The position numbers and the translations under genes are program-made. A stretch of 62,453 bases of DNA from Pseudomonadota bacterium (GTDB lineage Bacteria; Pseudomonadota; Gammaproteobacteria; Steroidobacterales; Steroidobacteraceae). Location: contig JAPLSH010000029.1 of NCBI GenBank assembly GCA_026398735.1, positions 1 through 62,453 of the forward strand. Direction: 5' to 3'. Positions 47,831 to 62,453 of the stretch are shown here, one piece after another. Under the pieces are notes generated by a model. That model saw only the letters and a list, made by a program, of their open reading frames with translations. It made no database searches and was not told where the DNA came from. Position 1 is the stretch's first letter, and the number at the start of each line of letters is the position of its first letter.

Positions 47831-49173
47831 GTGGGCTCCGTTCGTGGCAGGGCCGAGACATCAAAAACCAAGGGGCCCGAGTCCGAGGACGTGCGGGCAA
47901 TTTTTGCTGCGAAGGTTGCGGCGTACAGAAACAGCGCTGCTTCGGCCAGAAAGACCACGCCATATCCGGCGCTGGGATCGGCCAGCAGAGTGCGCGTTAG
48001 ATCGACGCCTGCGGCTCCCAGAAAACCGCCCATCGCATAGGCGACTGCCTGCGCAGCACCCCACATGCCGATGCGCACGCCCTCGCGTTGGGCTTGGCCG
48101 TTATGCGCCAATTCCATCATTGAGGCGATGGCTGAGGCGGCGAAGGCACCATTGGCCAAGCCCAGACCCGCCACTGCGAGCCGCAGTACATCTGCGCTGC
48201 CACCCTGCGCGCTGAAGACAATGGCTACCAATGCCGCAGCAGAAGCGCAGCACCCGGCGATTGTCCAGGACCGCAGTGAAAAGCGCTCCCGACCGCGCTT
48301 GGACCCTGCAGCTAGTGCAACCAGCAGCATGCCCACCAGTGTTGCCCCGCTTTGCAAGCCCGAGAGCTTGGTGGATTCACCCAGCGTCATGCCAAACACA
48401 ATGCCGGCAAAGGGCTCAAGAATAAGATCCTGAGCGCTGTAGGCCAGCATCGACACAAATACAAATACCGTAAAGGCACGCGCTTGTGGCTCGTGCCATA
48501 CCTGTTGCAACGCCTGCTTGAAAGGTACGGCAGCTTGTTGCGCCGCGGCGGCAGGAGTGCGCTGCGAGACTTTGTTCTCTATGCCCCAGACTGCAGCCAC
48601 TGCAATCAACAATGCGCACAGTGCAACCACGCTGGTGACCCACACCAAACGCTGCGGTGTATAGGGATCAAGAAAATGTCCGGCGGTGCCTGCAGTCACT
48701 GCAAAGCCAGCGATCATCATTGTCCACATAATCGTGGAGGCTGGTGCTCTGCGCTGTGGCAACACGCTGTTGGCCACTAAGACCAACAAAGACGTACCGG
48801 CAGCACCCACACCGGCTCCGATCAGCAAGAACGCCAGCACTGCCAACGCGATACCTGCCACTGCCGACGTAGCCATTAACGCGGTGGCCAGTGCTGCCAA
48901 AATACCGCCCGTTGCCAGCACGCACATTCCGCCGATGATCCACGGTGTGCGACGCCCACCGACATCTGAACCATGGCCCATTCGCGGACGCAGCATCTGT
49001 ACGGCGTAATGAAGCGCAACCAATGCTCCCGGCACCATGGCCGGCAGCGCCAGCTCAACCACCATGACGCGGTTCATGGTCGACGTGGTCAGCACGACGA
49101 TGGCGCCCAGCGCGGTCTGCACCAGCGCCACTCTGAAAATATCCAACCAACCGAGGCCGTTGAGCTTCTGCAT
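47827..49173 (-). CDS. PucC/LhaA-family carrier between bchG and bchP (Bch2/ORF428 type)
   Basis: Member of the BCD branch of the major facilitator family, 448 residues with 12 predicted helices. Conserved early text LTTSTMNRVMVVELALPAMVPGALVALHYAVQMLRPRMGHGSDVGGRRTPWIIGGM matches LhaA/PucC homologues (NRVMIVELG...R...SD..R...GWRR.P in the paralogue at 61398). It lies where Rhodobacter has the 44.5 kDa 'bacteriochlorophyll synthase subunit'. The family is thought to deliver or protect pigment during antenna assembly. ATG 49173 shares a base with the bchG stop (TGATG); an upstream extension inside bchG is rejected. Confidence 0.88.
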   Translation of the reverse strand: MQKLNGLGWLDIFRVALVQTALGAIVVLTTSTMNRVMVVELALPAMVPGALVALHYAVQMLRPRMGHGSDVGGRRTPWIIGGMCVLATGGILAALATALMATSAVAGIALAVLAFLLIGAGVGAAGTSLLVLVANSVLPQRRAPASTIMWTMMIAGFAVTAGTAGHFLDPYTPQRLVWVTSVVALCALLIAVAAVWGIENKVSQRTPAAAAQQAAVPFKQALQQVWHEPQARAFTVFVFVSMLAYSAQDLILEPFAGIVFGMTLGESTKLSGLQSGATLVGMLLVALAAGSKRGRERFSLRSWTIAGCCASAAALVAIVFSAQGGSADVLRLAVAGLGLANGAFAASAIASMMELAHNGQAQREGVRIGMWGAAQAVAYAMGGFLGAAGVDLTRTLLADPSAGYGVVFLAEAALFLYAATFAAKIARTSSDSGPLVFDVSALPRTEPT

Positions 49174-50078
49174 CAGGTTAGACCTGTGCGCACGGCCAGT
49201 GCGCTGGCGAGCATGCCAAGCACATACAGGCTGATACCGGTGGCGTTGTACCAAGGGGCCAATTCGCGCGGCCGTTGCAGCAGGCGACGCATGAGCAGCA
49301 GCTGGGCCAGTAACAAGACCCCTACGATTGCCGCATACAGTGGGCGCTGCCACAGTGCCAGCAGCGCGATGACGATGACCTGCGGCACAGCCATGACGAC
49401 GCAGGCAACCTTGGCTGCGCTGGCCGCACCCAAGCGCGCTGGCAATGAACCGATGCCCATCTTCAAGTCACCGTCGATGGACTTGAAATCGTTGAGCGTC
49501 ATGATGCCGTGCGCACCGACACTGTAGAGCGCTGCCAAGGGCCACACTGCCGGCGGCACACTGCCGCCATGCAGGACTGCTGCGGCTGTGACCCACGGCA
49601 GGCCTTCGTAGCTAAGTCCAACCGCAGCGTTGCCCCACCAGCCATTGCGCTTGAGCCGCAACGGCGGCGCGCTATACGCCCAGGCCAGAATCAGCCCGAC
49701 CACTGTGGCCCAGAAACAAAACGTGCCCAGTGCACTGGCCAGCAGCAATGACAGCACAGTCCAGGCGATGGCGATGTACAGACCCCAGCGCCCCGGTATC
49801 CGTCCGGATGGGATGGGTCTGTTGGGCTCATTGATTGCATCGACATGGCGATCAAACCAGTCGTTTACGGCTTGGCTGGTGCCGCAGACCATGGGTCCGC
49901 ACAGCACAGCGCCAATGAGCAACAGACCCCACGGGAAACCGTCTGCAACAGGCACGCTGGCAATGCCACAGCTAAAGGCCCACATCGGTGGAAACCAAGT
50001 GATGGGTTTGAGCAGCTGGAGACAGGATGACCAGCGCGGGAACGCTGGAGGGTCAACGGAGTTGACGGCGACTGTCAT
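49173..50078 (-). CDS. bchG: Bacteriochlorophyll synthase (geranylgeranyl transferase)
   Basis: UbiA-family membrane prenyltransferase of 301 residues that esterifies bacteriochlorophyllide a. The first aspartate motif is NDWFDRHVDAINEPNRPIPSG (72-92), the second DFKSIDGDLKMGI; the N terminus has LLKPITWFPPMWAFSCG, common to BchG/ChlG. Nine or so helices are predicted. No ribosome site precedes ATG 50078, and the predicted -10 element ends six bases before it, so the mRNA may be leaderless. It starts the bchG-pucC-like-bchP unit and shares one base with the next gene. Confidence 0.94.
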   Translation of the reverse strand: MTVAVNSVDPPAFPRWSSCLQLLKPITWFPPMWAFSCGIASVPVADGFPWGLLLIGAVLCGPMVCGTSQAVNDWFDRHVDAINEPNRPIPSGRIPGRWGLYIAIAWTVLSLLLASALGTFCFWATVVGLILAWAYSAPPLRLKRNGWWGNAAVGLSYEGLPWVTAAAVLHGGSVPPAVWPLAALYSVGAHGIMTLNDFKSIDGDLKMGIGSLPARLGAASAAKVACVVMAVPQVIVIALLALWQRPLYAAIVGVLLLAQLLLMRRLLQRPRELAPWYNATGISLYVLGMLASALAVRTGLT

Positions 50079-50081
50079 AGC

Positions 50082-50125
50082 CGTAATCTAGCCATGACAG
50101 TCGAGTGCGTCAACTAAATCTGACA
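50082..50125 (-). promoter_or_regulatory. bchG promoter with two PpsR-like sites
   Basis: Two sites on the minus strand, TGTCATGGCTAGATTACG (50099-50082) and TGTCAGATTTAGTTGACG (50125-50108), both TGT-N12-ACG, nine bases apart. The PpsR/CrtJ consensus is TGT-N12-ACA. TTGACG (50113-50108) and TAGATT (50090-50085) form a -35/-10 pair with a 17-base spacer, each lying inside one site. Repressor binding would therefore block polymerase directly. The predicted start falls at about the bchG ATG. Confidence 0.6.
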
Positions 50126-50147
50126 GATATTCTGCCAGAGGTCGTTT

Positions 50148-51578
50148 TTACTCGCCTTCTGGTTCCTCGGCGCCATCCAGATCGCCTAATCCATAGCGAC
50201 GCAGCTTGGCGTACAAGCTCTGGCGGCTCAGGCCCAACACCTCGGCCGCTGAGGCGCGATTGTCCCCTGTCAGCTCTAACGCTGCCTCGATGCACAGCTT
50301 TTCGATGAGATCGGTAGATTCGCGCACCAGATCTTTGAGGGGTACGCGACCAACCATGGAGGCCAATTGATCGACCGACCGTGGCCGGTCGCGCTGACCT
50401 GCCGGCGCAGCCACTTTGCGCAGGCCTACTTCGCGCATCGTAAAGCCATAGCAGGTCTCGCTCCGGTCGGTGACCGAGACGGCACAGATTTCGACGTCCA
50501 GCTTCACACCCAGGCTACCCTGCAATGTTGTAGCAAACAACCGAACGGTACCGTGTTCGCGCAGTTGGCTGGCCAGCAGGTTGAAATCGACGCCTGGTCG
50601 ACCCAGCCAACGTTCCAGTGTCTCGCCCCGCAACTGTTCTGGGCTCCCTAGTTGGGCCGCATCCAAGAACGCCGCGTTGGCAAACTGAATACGACCATCG
50701 GTGTCGGTGACAACGAAGGCGTCTACGGCCTGATCGACCAAACCCATAACGCGAAGCTTGTCGCGCTGAGGGCCCGACGCGGACTTACCAACCGGAAGCA
50801 TGCGCAGCAGCAGGAAACGGGTGCTGCCTTCGCGAAACAACGCCACATGCAGGAATTGGTCGGTTTTACCCTTGGACTGCAAGGTAATTGGCAGGTTCTG
50901 CTGGCGGCCGGTGGCGATGACTGATGAAACCACACCATTGACCGATGCCCGGCTACCGGCATCGAGTATCTCGTCCAAAGTGCGACCGACCAGCTTGCGC
51001 GAACCGTCATCCAGCAGCTCTATGGCAGCAGGATTAGAGTCGACGATCCGCTGCGTGGCGGCATCTATGACCATTACTGCTTCATCGCTGACCTGGAACA
51101 GCAGTCGGTGGCGTGTCTCTTGCTGCCTTAAACGCAGGTACTCCCGATCCATCGCCTGCTGGGATTCGACCAGCTGGGTCTGCAAGGTGACCAGCGGCTG
51201 CAGGCTGCGACCGATGGCCATCGTCGGGCCCTTAGTGCCCAAGCGGATAGCGGTATACATGACCGGCAGGTCATGAAGCCTACCGATGGAATGGTTGATT
51301 TGGCGCCAGCGCGGCATGCCACTGGAGGTGGCCTCTTTGAGCAGATCGCGAACCTTACTTCGAGTGTCGGTGGTGACCACGTCCATCCAGGACTTGCCAA
51401 TCCAACTACGATCCATCTCGCGTGCCAGCTCTTCGCTGCCAAGCGAAATATCCAGGATGCTGCCCTGTTCATCGTTATCGATAACCAGCGCGATATCCGA
51501 GGCCACAGCCGCCAAGCGGGCAAAAGCACCCGCGTCTATGCCACCTAAATGCTCAAGTGGCGAAGAAAACTGTTTCAC
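50148..51578 (-). CDS. ppsR: PpsR/CrtJ transcriptional repressor of photosynthesis genes
   Basis: Regulator of 476 residues: an N-terminal PAS-like domain (about 20-130), a Q-linker helix near 130-160, two more PAS domains (about 160-265 and 275-385), and a C-terminal Fis-type helix-turn-helix EAALELTGDNRASAAEVLGLSRQSLYAKLRRYGL (431-464). Cysteines are only C365, C376 and C429; C429, just before the helix-turn-helix, corresponds to the redox-sensitive cysteine of CrtJ, while the second cysteine near residue 250 used for the disulfide in Rhodobacter is absent. The gene follows ppaA by 34 bases and precedes the bchG promoter. Confidence 0.93.
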   Translation of the reverse strand: MKQFSSPLEHLGGIDAGAFARLAAVASDIALVIDNDEQGSILDISLGSEELAREMDRSWIGKSWMDVVTTDTRSKVRDLLKEATSSGMPRWRQINHSIGRLHDLPVMYTAIRLGTKGPTMAIGRSLQPLVTLQTQLVESQQAMDREYLRLRQQETRHRLLFQVSDEAVMVIDAATQRIVDSNPAAIELLDDGSRKLVGRTLDEILDAGSRASVNGVVSSVIATGRQQNLPITLQSKGKTDQFLHVALFREGSTRFLLLRMLPVGKSASGPQRDKLRVMGLVDQAVDAFVVTDTDGRIQFANAAFLDAAQLGSPEQLRGETLERWLGRPGVDFNLLASQLREHGTVRLFATTLQGSLGVKLDVEICAVSVTDRSETCYGFTMREVGLRKVAAPAGQRDRPRSVDQLASMVGRVPLKDLVRESTDLIEKLCIEAALELTGDNRASAAEVLGLSRQSLYAKLRRYGLGDLDGAEEPEGE

Positions 51579-51612
51579 TTAAAGTCTTTTTTCCTGAATA
51601 GATATGGTTTGG

Positions 51613-52503
51613 TCAGGCCGGTTTGACAAAATCTGGAAACCTGCTTCGCATCCATTGCAGGGCATCAGCACCATCTGTCGCCGTCCCGTCCGCGCCCACC
51701 TGTTTTAACAACGTTGGCTGGGCCAGAATTAAAGGTCCGCCCAACAATATGACCACCTGCTGATTGCGAGAGGCGCGACGTATTTCGCGCACGCACCGTT
51801 GCAGATCGTCCACCTGCCTGTCACTTCCTACTGACAACCCGACTACATTAAACCAGTTTGCGCTGACAGTTGACACCAATTCCGCAATGGTATCCGGAAA
51901 CTCATTCCAGGTGTCCCAGCCGCCATGGCGCAGAAACTGCCCCAGCATCACCACGCCGAAGGTGTGCGGGTCGCCAGGCATGTTGCTCAGTAGAGCCCGC
52001 CGCAGCGCTGCCGGACCGGTGACCGATTCTTGAGGGTGAAAGCCTGTGCCAAGCCGATGCAGCAACTGATGTAGACGGCACAACGCCACAGTCACTTGCA
52101 TGAAATCCGCTTCGTCCTGCTCCCACATTTCGCCTAGTTGGCGTGCAGCAGGAGTCAGCCAGCGCAGGCAAATATCTGCAATATCTATGTTGCGATCACG
52201 AAGTTCGTCGATAAAACCAGCTACTACCGAATAGTCGCTGAAGCGCAGCAACCGAAGGAAGGTTGGCAAGTCTTCGGGCAATGCGGGCTCTTGGGTCGAG
52301 CCAGTGTTGGCTGCTCCGGCCACGCTTTGTTGTAGCAGTCGCGGCAGGATCTCTGCCTCGACCAGCCGCGTCATGATCTGCAAGGGTTCGTTAGGAACGG
52401 CCCAAGGCGCATCGGACAGCGGAACAGCTGCTCCCTGCTGGACTAAAGCCGGTATATCGCAACCGCAATCCTGACTACTTAACGCTTGCTGTTCTTCTTG
52501 CAT
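51613..52503 (-). CDS. ppaA: PpaA/AerR-type cobalamin-binding antirepressor
   Basis: A 296-residue partner of PpsR. It has a helical cap (LGEMWEQDEADFMQVTVALCRLHQLLHRL, near 125-150) like methionine synthase B12 modules, then the B12-binding Rossmann part with PGDPHTFGVVMLGQFLRHGGWDTW (176-199), H180 in the DxH motif that coordinates cobalt from below, and later VGLSVGSDRQVDDLQ and VVILLGGP. In Rhodobacter AerR binds B12 and opposes CrtJ in the light. ATG 52503 has AGGTGG six bases upstream; a GTG at 52545 is the alternative. It is divergent from bchF. Confidence 0.9.
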   Translation of the reverse strand: MQEEQQALSSQDCGCDIPALVQQGAAVPLSDAPWAVPNEPLQIMTRLVEAEILPRLLQQSVAGAANTGSTQEPALPEDLPTFLRLLRFSDYSVVAGFIDELRDRNIDIADICLRWLTPAARQLGEMWEQDEADFMQVTVALCRLHQLLHRLGTGFHPQESVTGPAALRRALLSNMPGDPHTFGVVMLGQFLRHGGWDTWNEFPDTIAELVSTVSANWFNVVGLSVGSDRQVDDLQRCVREIRRASRNQQVVILLGGPLILAQPTLLKQVGADGTATDGADALQWMRSRFPDFVKPA

Positions 52504-52553
52504 TTGGGTCCACCTAATGCCGTATGCCGATTCTTCTAAGATCACTCGGTCAA

Positions 52554-52587
52554 TGTCAAATTAATTTTACGTTCCATCGTCTTGACA
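52554..52587. promoter_or_regulatory. Overlapping PpsR-like sites in the ppaA-bchF divergent promoter
   Basis: Site C on the plus strand, TGTCAAATTAATTTTACG (52554-52571), and site D on the minus strand, TGTCAAGACGATGGAACG (52587-52570), overlap by two bases and face each other. Both are TGT-N12-ACG, the same form as the two bchG sites. TTGACA at 52582-52587 (part of site D) is a perfect -35 for bchF, with TAGGGT 17 bases downstream as a weak -10. The mirrored TTGACA at 52559-52554 could serve ppaA. Confidence 0.6.
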
Positions 52588-52638
52588 CTATGCAGCGGGG
52601 AGCATAGGGTTCAATGAACTGTTGCCGGACAACTCCGC

Positions 52639-54413
<1,775 letters not shown>

Positions 54414-54415
54414 CT

Positions 54416-56003
54416 ATGCAGCTGACCGTCTGGACATACGAAGGTCCGCCGCACGTTGGTGCGATGCGTGTGGCCACTGCGCTGCGCGATGTGCACTACG
54501 TGTTGCACGCGCCGCAAGGCGACACCTATGCCGACCTGCTGTTCACGATGATCGAGCGTCGCTCGGCGCGTCCCCCGGTCACCTACACCACCTTCCAAGC
54601 TCGTGATCTGGGAGGCGACACCGCCGAACTGTTTAAGTCATCGGTGCGTGATGCCTATGAGCGCTTTAAACCGCAGGCCTTGCTGGTTGGTGCCTCTTGC
54701 ACGGCCGAGCTGATTCAGGACGACCCGGGCGGTCTGGCACGCACGATGGGATTACCCATACCGGTCATTCCGTTGGAGCTGCCTTCTTACCAGCGCAAAG
54801 AAAACTGGGGTGCCGCTGAAACGTTCTATCAGCTGGTGCGCGCGCTGTGTCTGCCGCTGGCACCGCCGCCCGGCACCGTGCGCGAGCCGCGCAGTGCGGA
54901 TCGGCGGCCGCGTTGCAACGTGCTGGGCGCCACTGCACTGGGCTTCAGACACCGCGATGATGTTCGCGAAATTACCGGCTTGCTGGAGCAGCTGGGTATA
55001 GAGATTAATGTCGTGGCACCGCTCAATGCGGGTCCGTCCGATATTCGCCGCCTTGGCGAGGCCGATTTTAATGTCGTGCTCTATCCGGAAACAGCATCGC
55101 CTGCCGCGCAATGGTTGCAGCGCACGTTCGGCCAACCGATGACTCGTACCGTGCCTATCGGTGTGGGTGCGACGCGCGATTTCATCCGCGAAGTGGCGGC
55201 TCTTGCCGGGGTCGAGATTCCGCCGGCGGTGCTGCAGGGTGACTCGCGTTTAGTGTGGTATTCGCGTTCTGTCGATTCCACGTACCTGACCGGCAAACGA
55301 GTGTTCGTCTTTGGTGATGCCACACATGCGGTCGCAGCGGCGCGCATCGCCAGCGAAGAGCTGGGCTTCAAGGTGGTTGGTATCGGTACCTACAGCCGTG
55401 AGTTCGCCCGCGAAATCCGTGATGCCGCTGCGCGCTATGGCGTAGAGCCTCTGATCTGCGACGATTATCTGCAGGTAGAGGCCAAGGTTGCGGAACTGCA
55501 GCCTGAGTTGGTACTGGGCACGCAAATGGAGCGGCACATTGCCAAGCGGCTTGGCATCCCTTGCGCGGTGATCTCTGCACCAGTGCACGTGCAGGATTTC
55601 CCTGCCCGCTATGCGCCGCAAATGGGATGGGAAGGCGCCAACGTCATTTTCGATACCTGGGTTCATCCGTTGATGATGGGTCTCGAAGAACATCTGCTGG
55701 GCATGTTCCGCAACGACTTTGAGTTTCATGAAGGTGCTGCACCTTCTCATCTGGGCTCAACCACCGCCCGCGCCAACCCGACTGAAGTTGTCACTGCGCC
55801 TGCTGTTGTTGAGCTGCAATCGCAGTCCGGCGAAGCAGCCAGTGAGCCCCAAGTCCAGCCTGCTGCAAGCGGCCCCACTTGGGCTGCCGATGCAGAAAAG
55901 GAACTGCGCAAGATTCCCTTCTTTGTGAGGGGCAAGGCAAAGCGCAACACCGAGCGCTACGCCAACGATCAATCAGTCGCCGTGATCACCGTGGAGACGC
56001 TGT

Positions 56004-56032
<29 letters not shown>
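54416..56032 (+). CDS. bchB: Dark-operative protochlorophyllide reductase, subunit B
   Basis: Partner of BchN, 538 residues. Asp36 ([10 protein letters not shown]), which supplies the unusual fourth ligand of the NB cluster in Rhodobacter, is at the same position. Other marks are [80 protein letters not shown] and [47 protein letters not shown] variable glutamine/alanine-rich linker (about 450-485) precedes the small C-terminal domain [21 protein letters not shown]. Its end overlaps bchH by 29 bases. Confidence 0.96.
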
Positions 56033-60699
<4,667 letters not shown>

Positions 60700-60700
<1 letters not shown>

Positions 60701-61401
60701 TGGCTACTGCAACACTTGAAAAGCGCCGCAGCGAATTAGAAACCTATTTCGATCGCACCGCAGTAGATGCCTGGGCACGGCTGACCTCTGATGCACCCGT
60801 AAGCCGCGTGCGGGCAACTGTACGGGCTGGCCGTGATCGGATGCGAGAGACGCTGCTCGACATGCTGCCGCGCGATCTGCGCGGTTGCAGGATCCTCGAT
60901 GCAGGCTGCGGCACTGGTGCGCTGGCTGTCGAGGCAGCTCGTCGTGGCGCCAAAGTGGTGGCCATCGATCTGTCCCACAAGTTGGTGCAGCTCGCCCAAG
61001 AGCGGATCCCCTCGGACATTCAGCGCGGCCAGATTGAGTTTCGCGTCGGCGATATGTTCATGCCGGACTTGGGTCGCTTCAACCACGTAGTGGCGATGGA
61101 CTCTCTGATCCACTATCGCTGCGAGGATGTGGTCTCAGCGCTGTGCGGTTTGGCGGCGCGCACTGAGCAATCAGTAGTGTTTACCTTTGCCCCGGGCACG
61201 CCGCTGTTGGCCACCATGCGAGCTGTCGGCAAGCTGTTTCCGCGGGGTGATCGGGCTCCGGCTCTCGAACCCGTCAGCGAGCAGCGCCTGCGTCGGCAGA
61301 TTGTGGAGGCCAGCGGTTTGGATGGCTGGCAAGTGGGCAATACAGTGCGCATCAGCAGCGGATTCTATAAGTCACAAGCTATGGAACTGCTGCGCGGATG
61401 A
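60700..61401 (+). CDS. bchM: Magnesium-protoporphyrin IX methyltransferase
   Basis: SAM-dependent O-methyltransferase of 233 residues, step after Mg chelation. Motif I is ILDAGCGTGALAVEAARRGAKVVAIDLS (65-92); the N terminus LETYFDRTAVDAWARLTSDAPVSRVRATVRAGRDRMRETLLDML and FNHVVAMDSLIHYRCEDVV are typical of BchM/ChlM. It overlaps bchL by one base and the next gene by four (ATGA), so bchF to lhaA look like one translation-coupled operon. Confidence 0.95.
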
Positions 61402-62453
61402 GTAAGGCGACGGAGAAAATGGTGCAGACGTGGATGCGAATGGGCTCGCGTCTGTTGCCATTTGCTGATGCGGCAACGGTCGAGTTGCCGCTGTCTCGCT
61501 TGCTTCGACTATCGTTGTTTCAGCTCTCCGCTGGCATGACCATTGCGCTACTCAACGGTACGCTCAATCGCATCATGATCGTCGAGTTGGGCGTGCCAGC
61601 TTGGCTTGTGGCAGTGATGATTGCGTTGCCCCTGGTTTCAGCGCCATTTAGGGCGCTGCTGGGTTTCAAGTCCGACACCCACCGTTCAGTGCTGGGTTGG
61701 CGGCGTGTGCCATACATCTGGTTCGGCACTTTGATGCAGTTTGGCGGGCTGGCTACCATGCCCTTTGCACTAATGCTGCTCAGTGGTCGCGGCAATGGTC
61801 CGGTTGAAGTGGGCTATGTTGGCGCCGCGTTTGCGTTCCTGCTGGTCGGCGCAGGGTTTCATACCGCACAGACTGCCGGTCTGGCTTTGGCCACAGACTT
61901 GGCCCCAGAGCGCAGCAGGCCGCGCGTGGTTGCTCTGCTCTATGTGATGCTGTTGTTGGGAATGGTGGTTGGGTCCAGTGCGTTAGGCGCTTTGCTGGCT
62001 GACTTCAGCAATCTGCGACTGGTGCAGGTGGTTCAGGGCGCAGCCGAGTTGACCTTGGTGCTCAACGTCATTGCTTTGTGGAAACAAGAGCCACGGCGCC
62101 CCAAGCTGACCGACCCCGCGCGCGAAATCCCCACCTTCAGCCAGACGTGGGCGGCCTTTAGGTCAAACGGTAGCAGCATGCGGCTGCTGGTAGCTGTGGG
62201 CCTGGGCGCTGCGGCCTTCAGCATGCAGGACATCCTGCTTGAGCCCTATGGTGGCCAAGTACTACATCTGGGCGTGGGCGCAACTAGTTTGCTCACGGCT
62301 CTCTCGGCAACAGGCAGCCTTGTGGCCTTTGCCTTGGCAGCCCGCCAACTGGGACGTGGCGCAGAGCCGCACCGACTTGCTGGCTACGGGGCACTGATCG
62401 GCATCATGGCCTTTGCTGCAGTAATCCTCAGCGAGCCGCTGCAGTCGCCGACG
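61398..62453 (+). CDS. lhaA: Light-harvesting 1 assembly carrier, PucC/LhaA family (partial)
   Basis: Open from ATG 61398 to the window edge, 352 codons, 3' end missing. The first half reads LLRLSLFQLSAGMTIALLNGTLNRIMIVELGVPAWLVAVMIALPLVSAPFRALLGFKSDTHRSVLGWRRVPYIWFGT, the signature of LhaA and PucC in the BCD branch of the major facilitator family; more helices follow (FGGLATMPFALMLL, VGAGFHTAQTAGLALATDLAPERSR). Position after bchM matches lhaA (formerly ORF1696) of Rhodobacter, needed for assembly of the core antenna. It is a paralogue of the gene at 47827, making two such carriers here. Confidence 0.92.
   Translation, partial: MSKATEKMVQTWMRMGSRLLPFADAATVELPLSRLLRLSLFQLSAGMTIALLNGTLNRIMIVELGVPAWLVAVMIALPLVSAPFRALLGFKSDTHRSVLGWRRVPYIWFGTLMQFGGLATMPFALMLLSGRGNGPVEVGYVGAAFAFLLVGAGFHTAQTAGLALATDLAPERSRPRVVALLYVMLLLGMVVGSSALGALLADFSNLRLVQVVQGAAELTLVLNVIALWKQEPRRPKLTDPAREIPTFSQTWAAFRSNGSSMRLLVAVGLGAAAFSMQDILLEPYGGQVLHLGVGATSLLTALSATGSLVAFALAARQLGRGAEPHRLAGYGALIGIMAFAAVILSEPLQSPT

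Overview
The window reads as a chromosomal segment of a moderately GC-rich, bacteriochlorophyll-making gammaproteobacterium. The photosynthesis genes (bchFNBHLM-lhaA, bchG-pucC-like-bchP, ppsR, ppaA/aerR) show a purple phototroph. The bifunctional aspartokinase/diaminopimelate decarboxylase, the TrpR-family gene heading the his operon, and metX-metB behind a SAM riboswitch all suggest the Xanthomonadales/Nevskiales/Steroidobacterales side of the class. That placement is inferred from gene content only.

Layout. 1-5790: end of ilvC, then leuA-ilvE-leuC-leuD-leuB (branched-chain amino acids). 5818-8264: metX-metB on the minus strand behind a promoter and SAM-I riboswitch. 8292-15727: a TrpR-like regulator with a palindromic operator, then hisGDCBHAF(IE) in tightly coupled order; hisF appears to start at ATT. 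15771-21650 (minus): lysAC, a small acidic protein, an L,D-transpeptidase coupled to pobA, a lipocalin and a 60-residue protein. 21862-23580: folE, a BLUF photoreceptor and cytochrome c'. 23640-30417 (minus): cytochrome b561, ankyrin protein, DUF1552 protein, DUF1592 c-type cytochrome, and a metallo-beta-lactamase-fold gene broken by a deletion. 30606-33842: two convergent thiamine-diphosphate enzymes, one a benzoylformate decarboxylase. 33982-36569: malate synthase G and a GlcG-like protein. 36566-40196: small membrane protein, Fur-box TonB receptor, rdgC and an 82-residue protein. 40236-46016 (minus): a heavy-metal RND efflux operon with a DUF3240 protein. 46099-62453: the photosynthesis gene cluster, running off the right edge inside lhaA.

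How it fits together. The photosynthesis cluster has two arms. A minus-strand arm carries ppaA, ppsR, bchG, a PucC-family carrier, bchP and two small genes; a plus-strand arm carries bchF to lhaA. Both promoters hold paired copies of one motif, TGTCA-N10-ACG, a variant of the PpsR/CrtJ site TGT-N12-ACA. At bchG the -35 and -10 lie inside these sites and the -10 ends six bases before the ATG, so the message may be leaderless. The cluster makes protochlorophyllide (bchH, bchM), reduces it in the dark (bchL/N/B), hydrates the 3-vinyl group (bchF) and attaches and reduces the phytyl tail (bchG, bchP). Genes for bchCXYZ, puf and carotenoids are not in the window.

No tRNA, rRNA, CRISPR array, insertion sequence or prophage was seen. 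The only stretch near 300 bases without a gene is 8039-8333; it holds the metX promoter, the riboswitch and the his operator.
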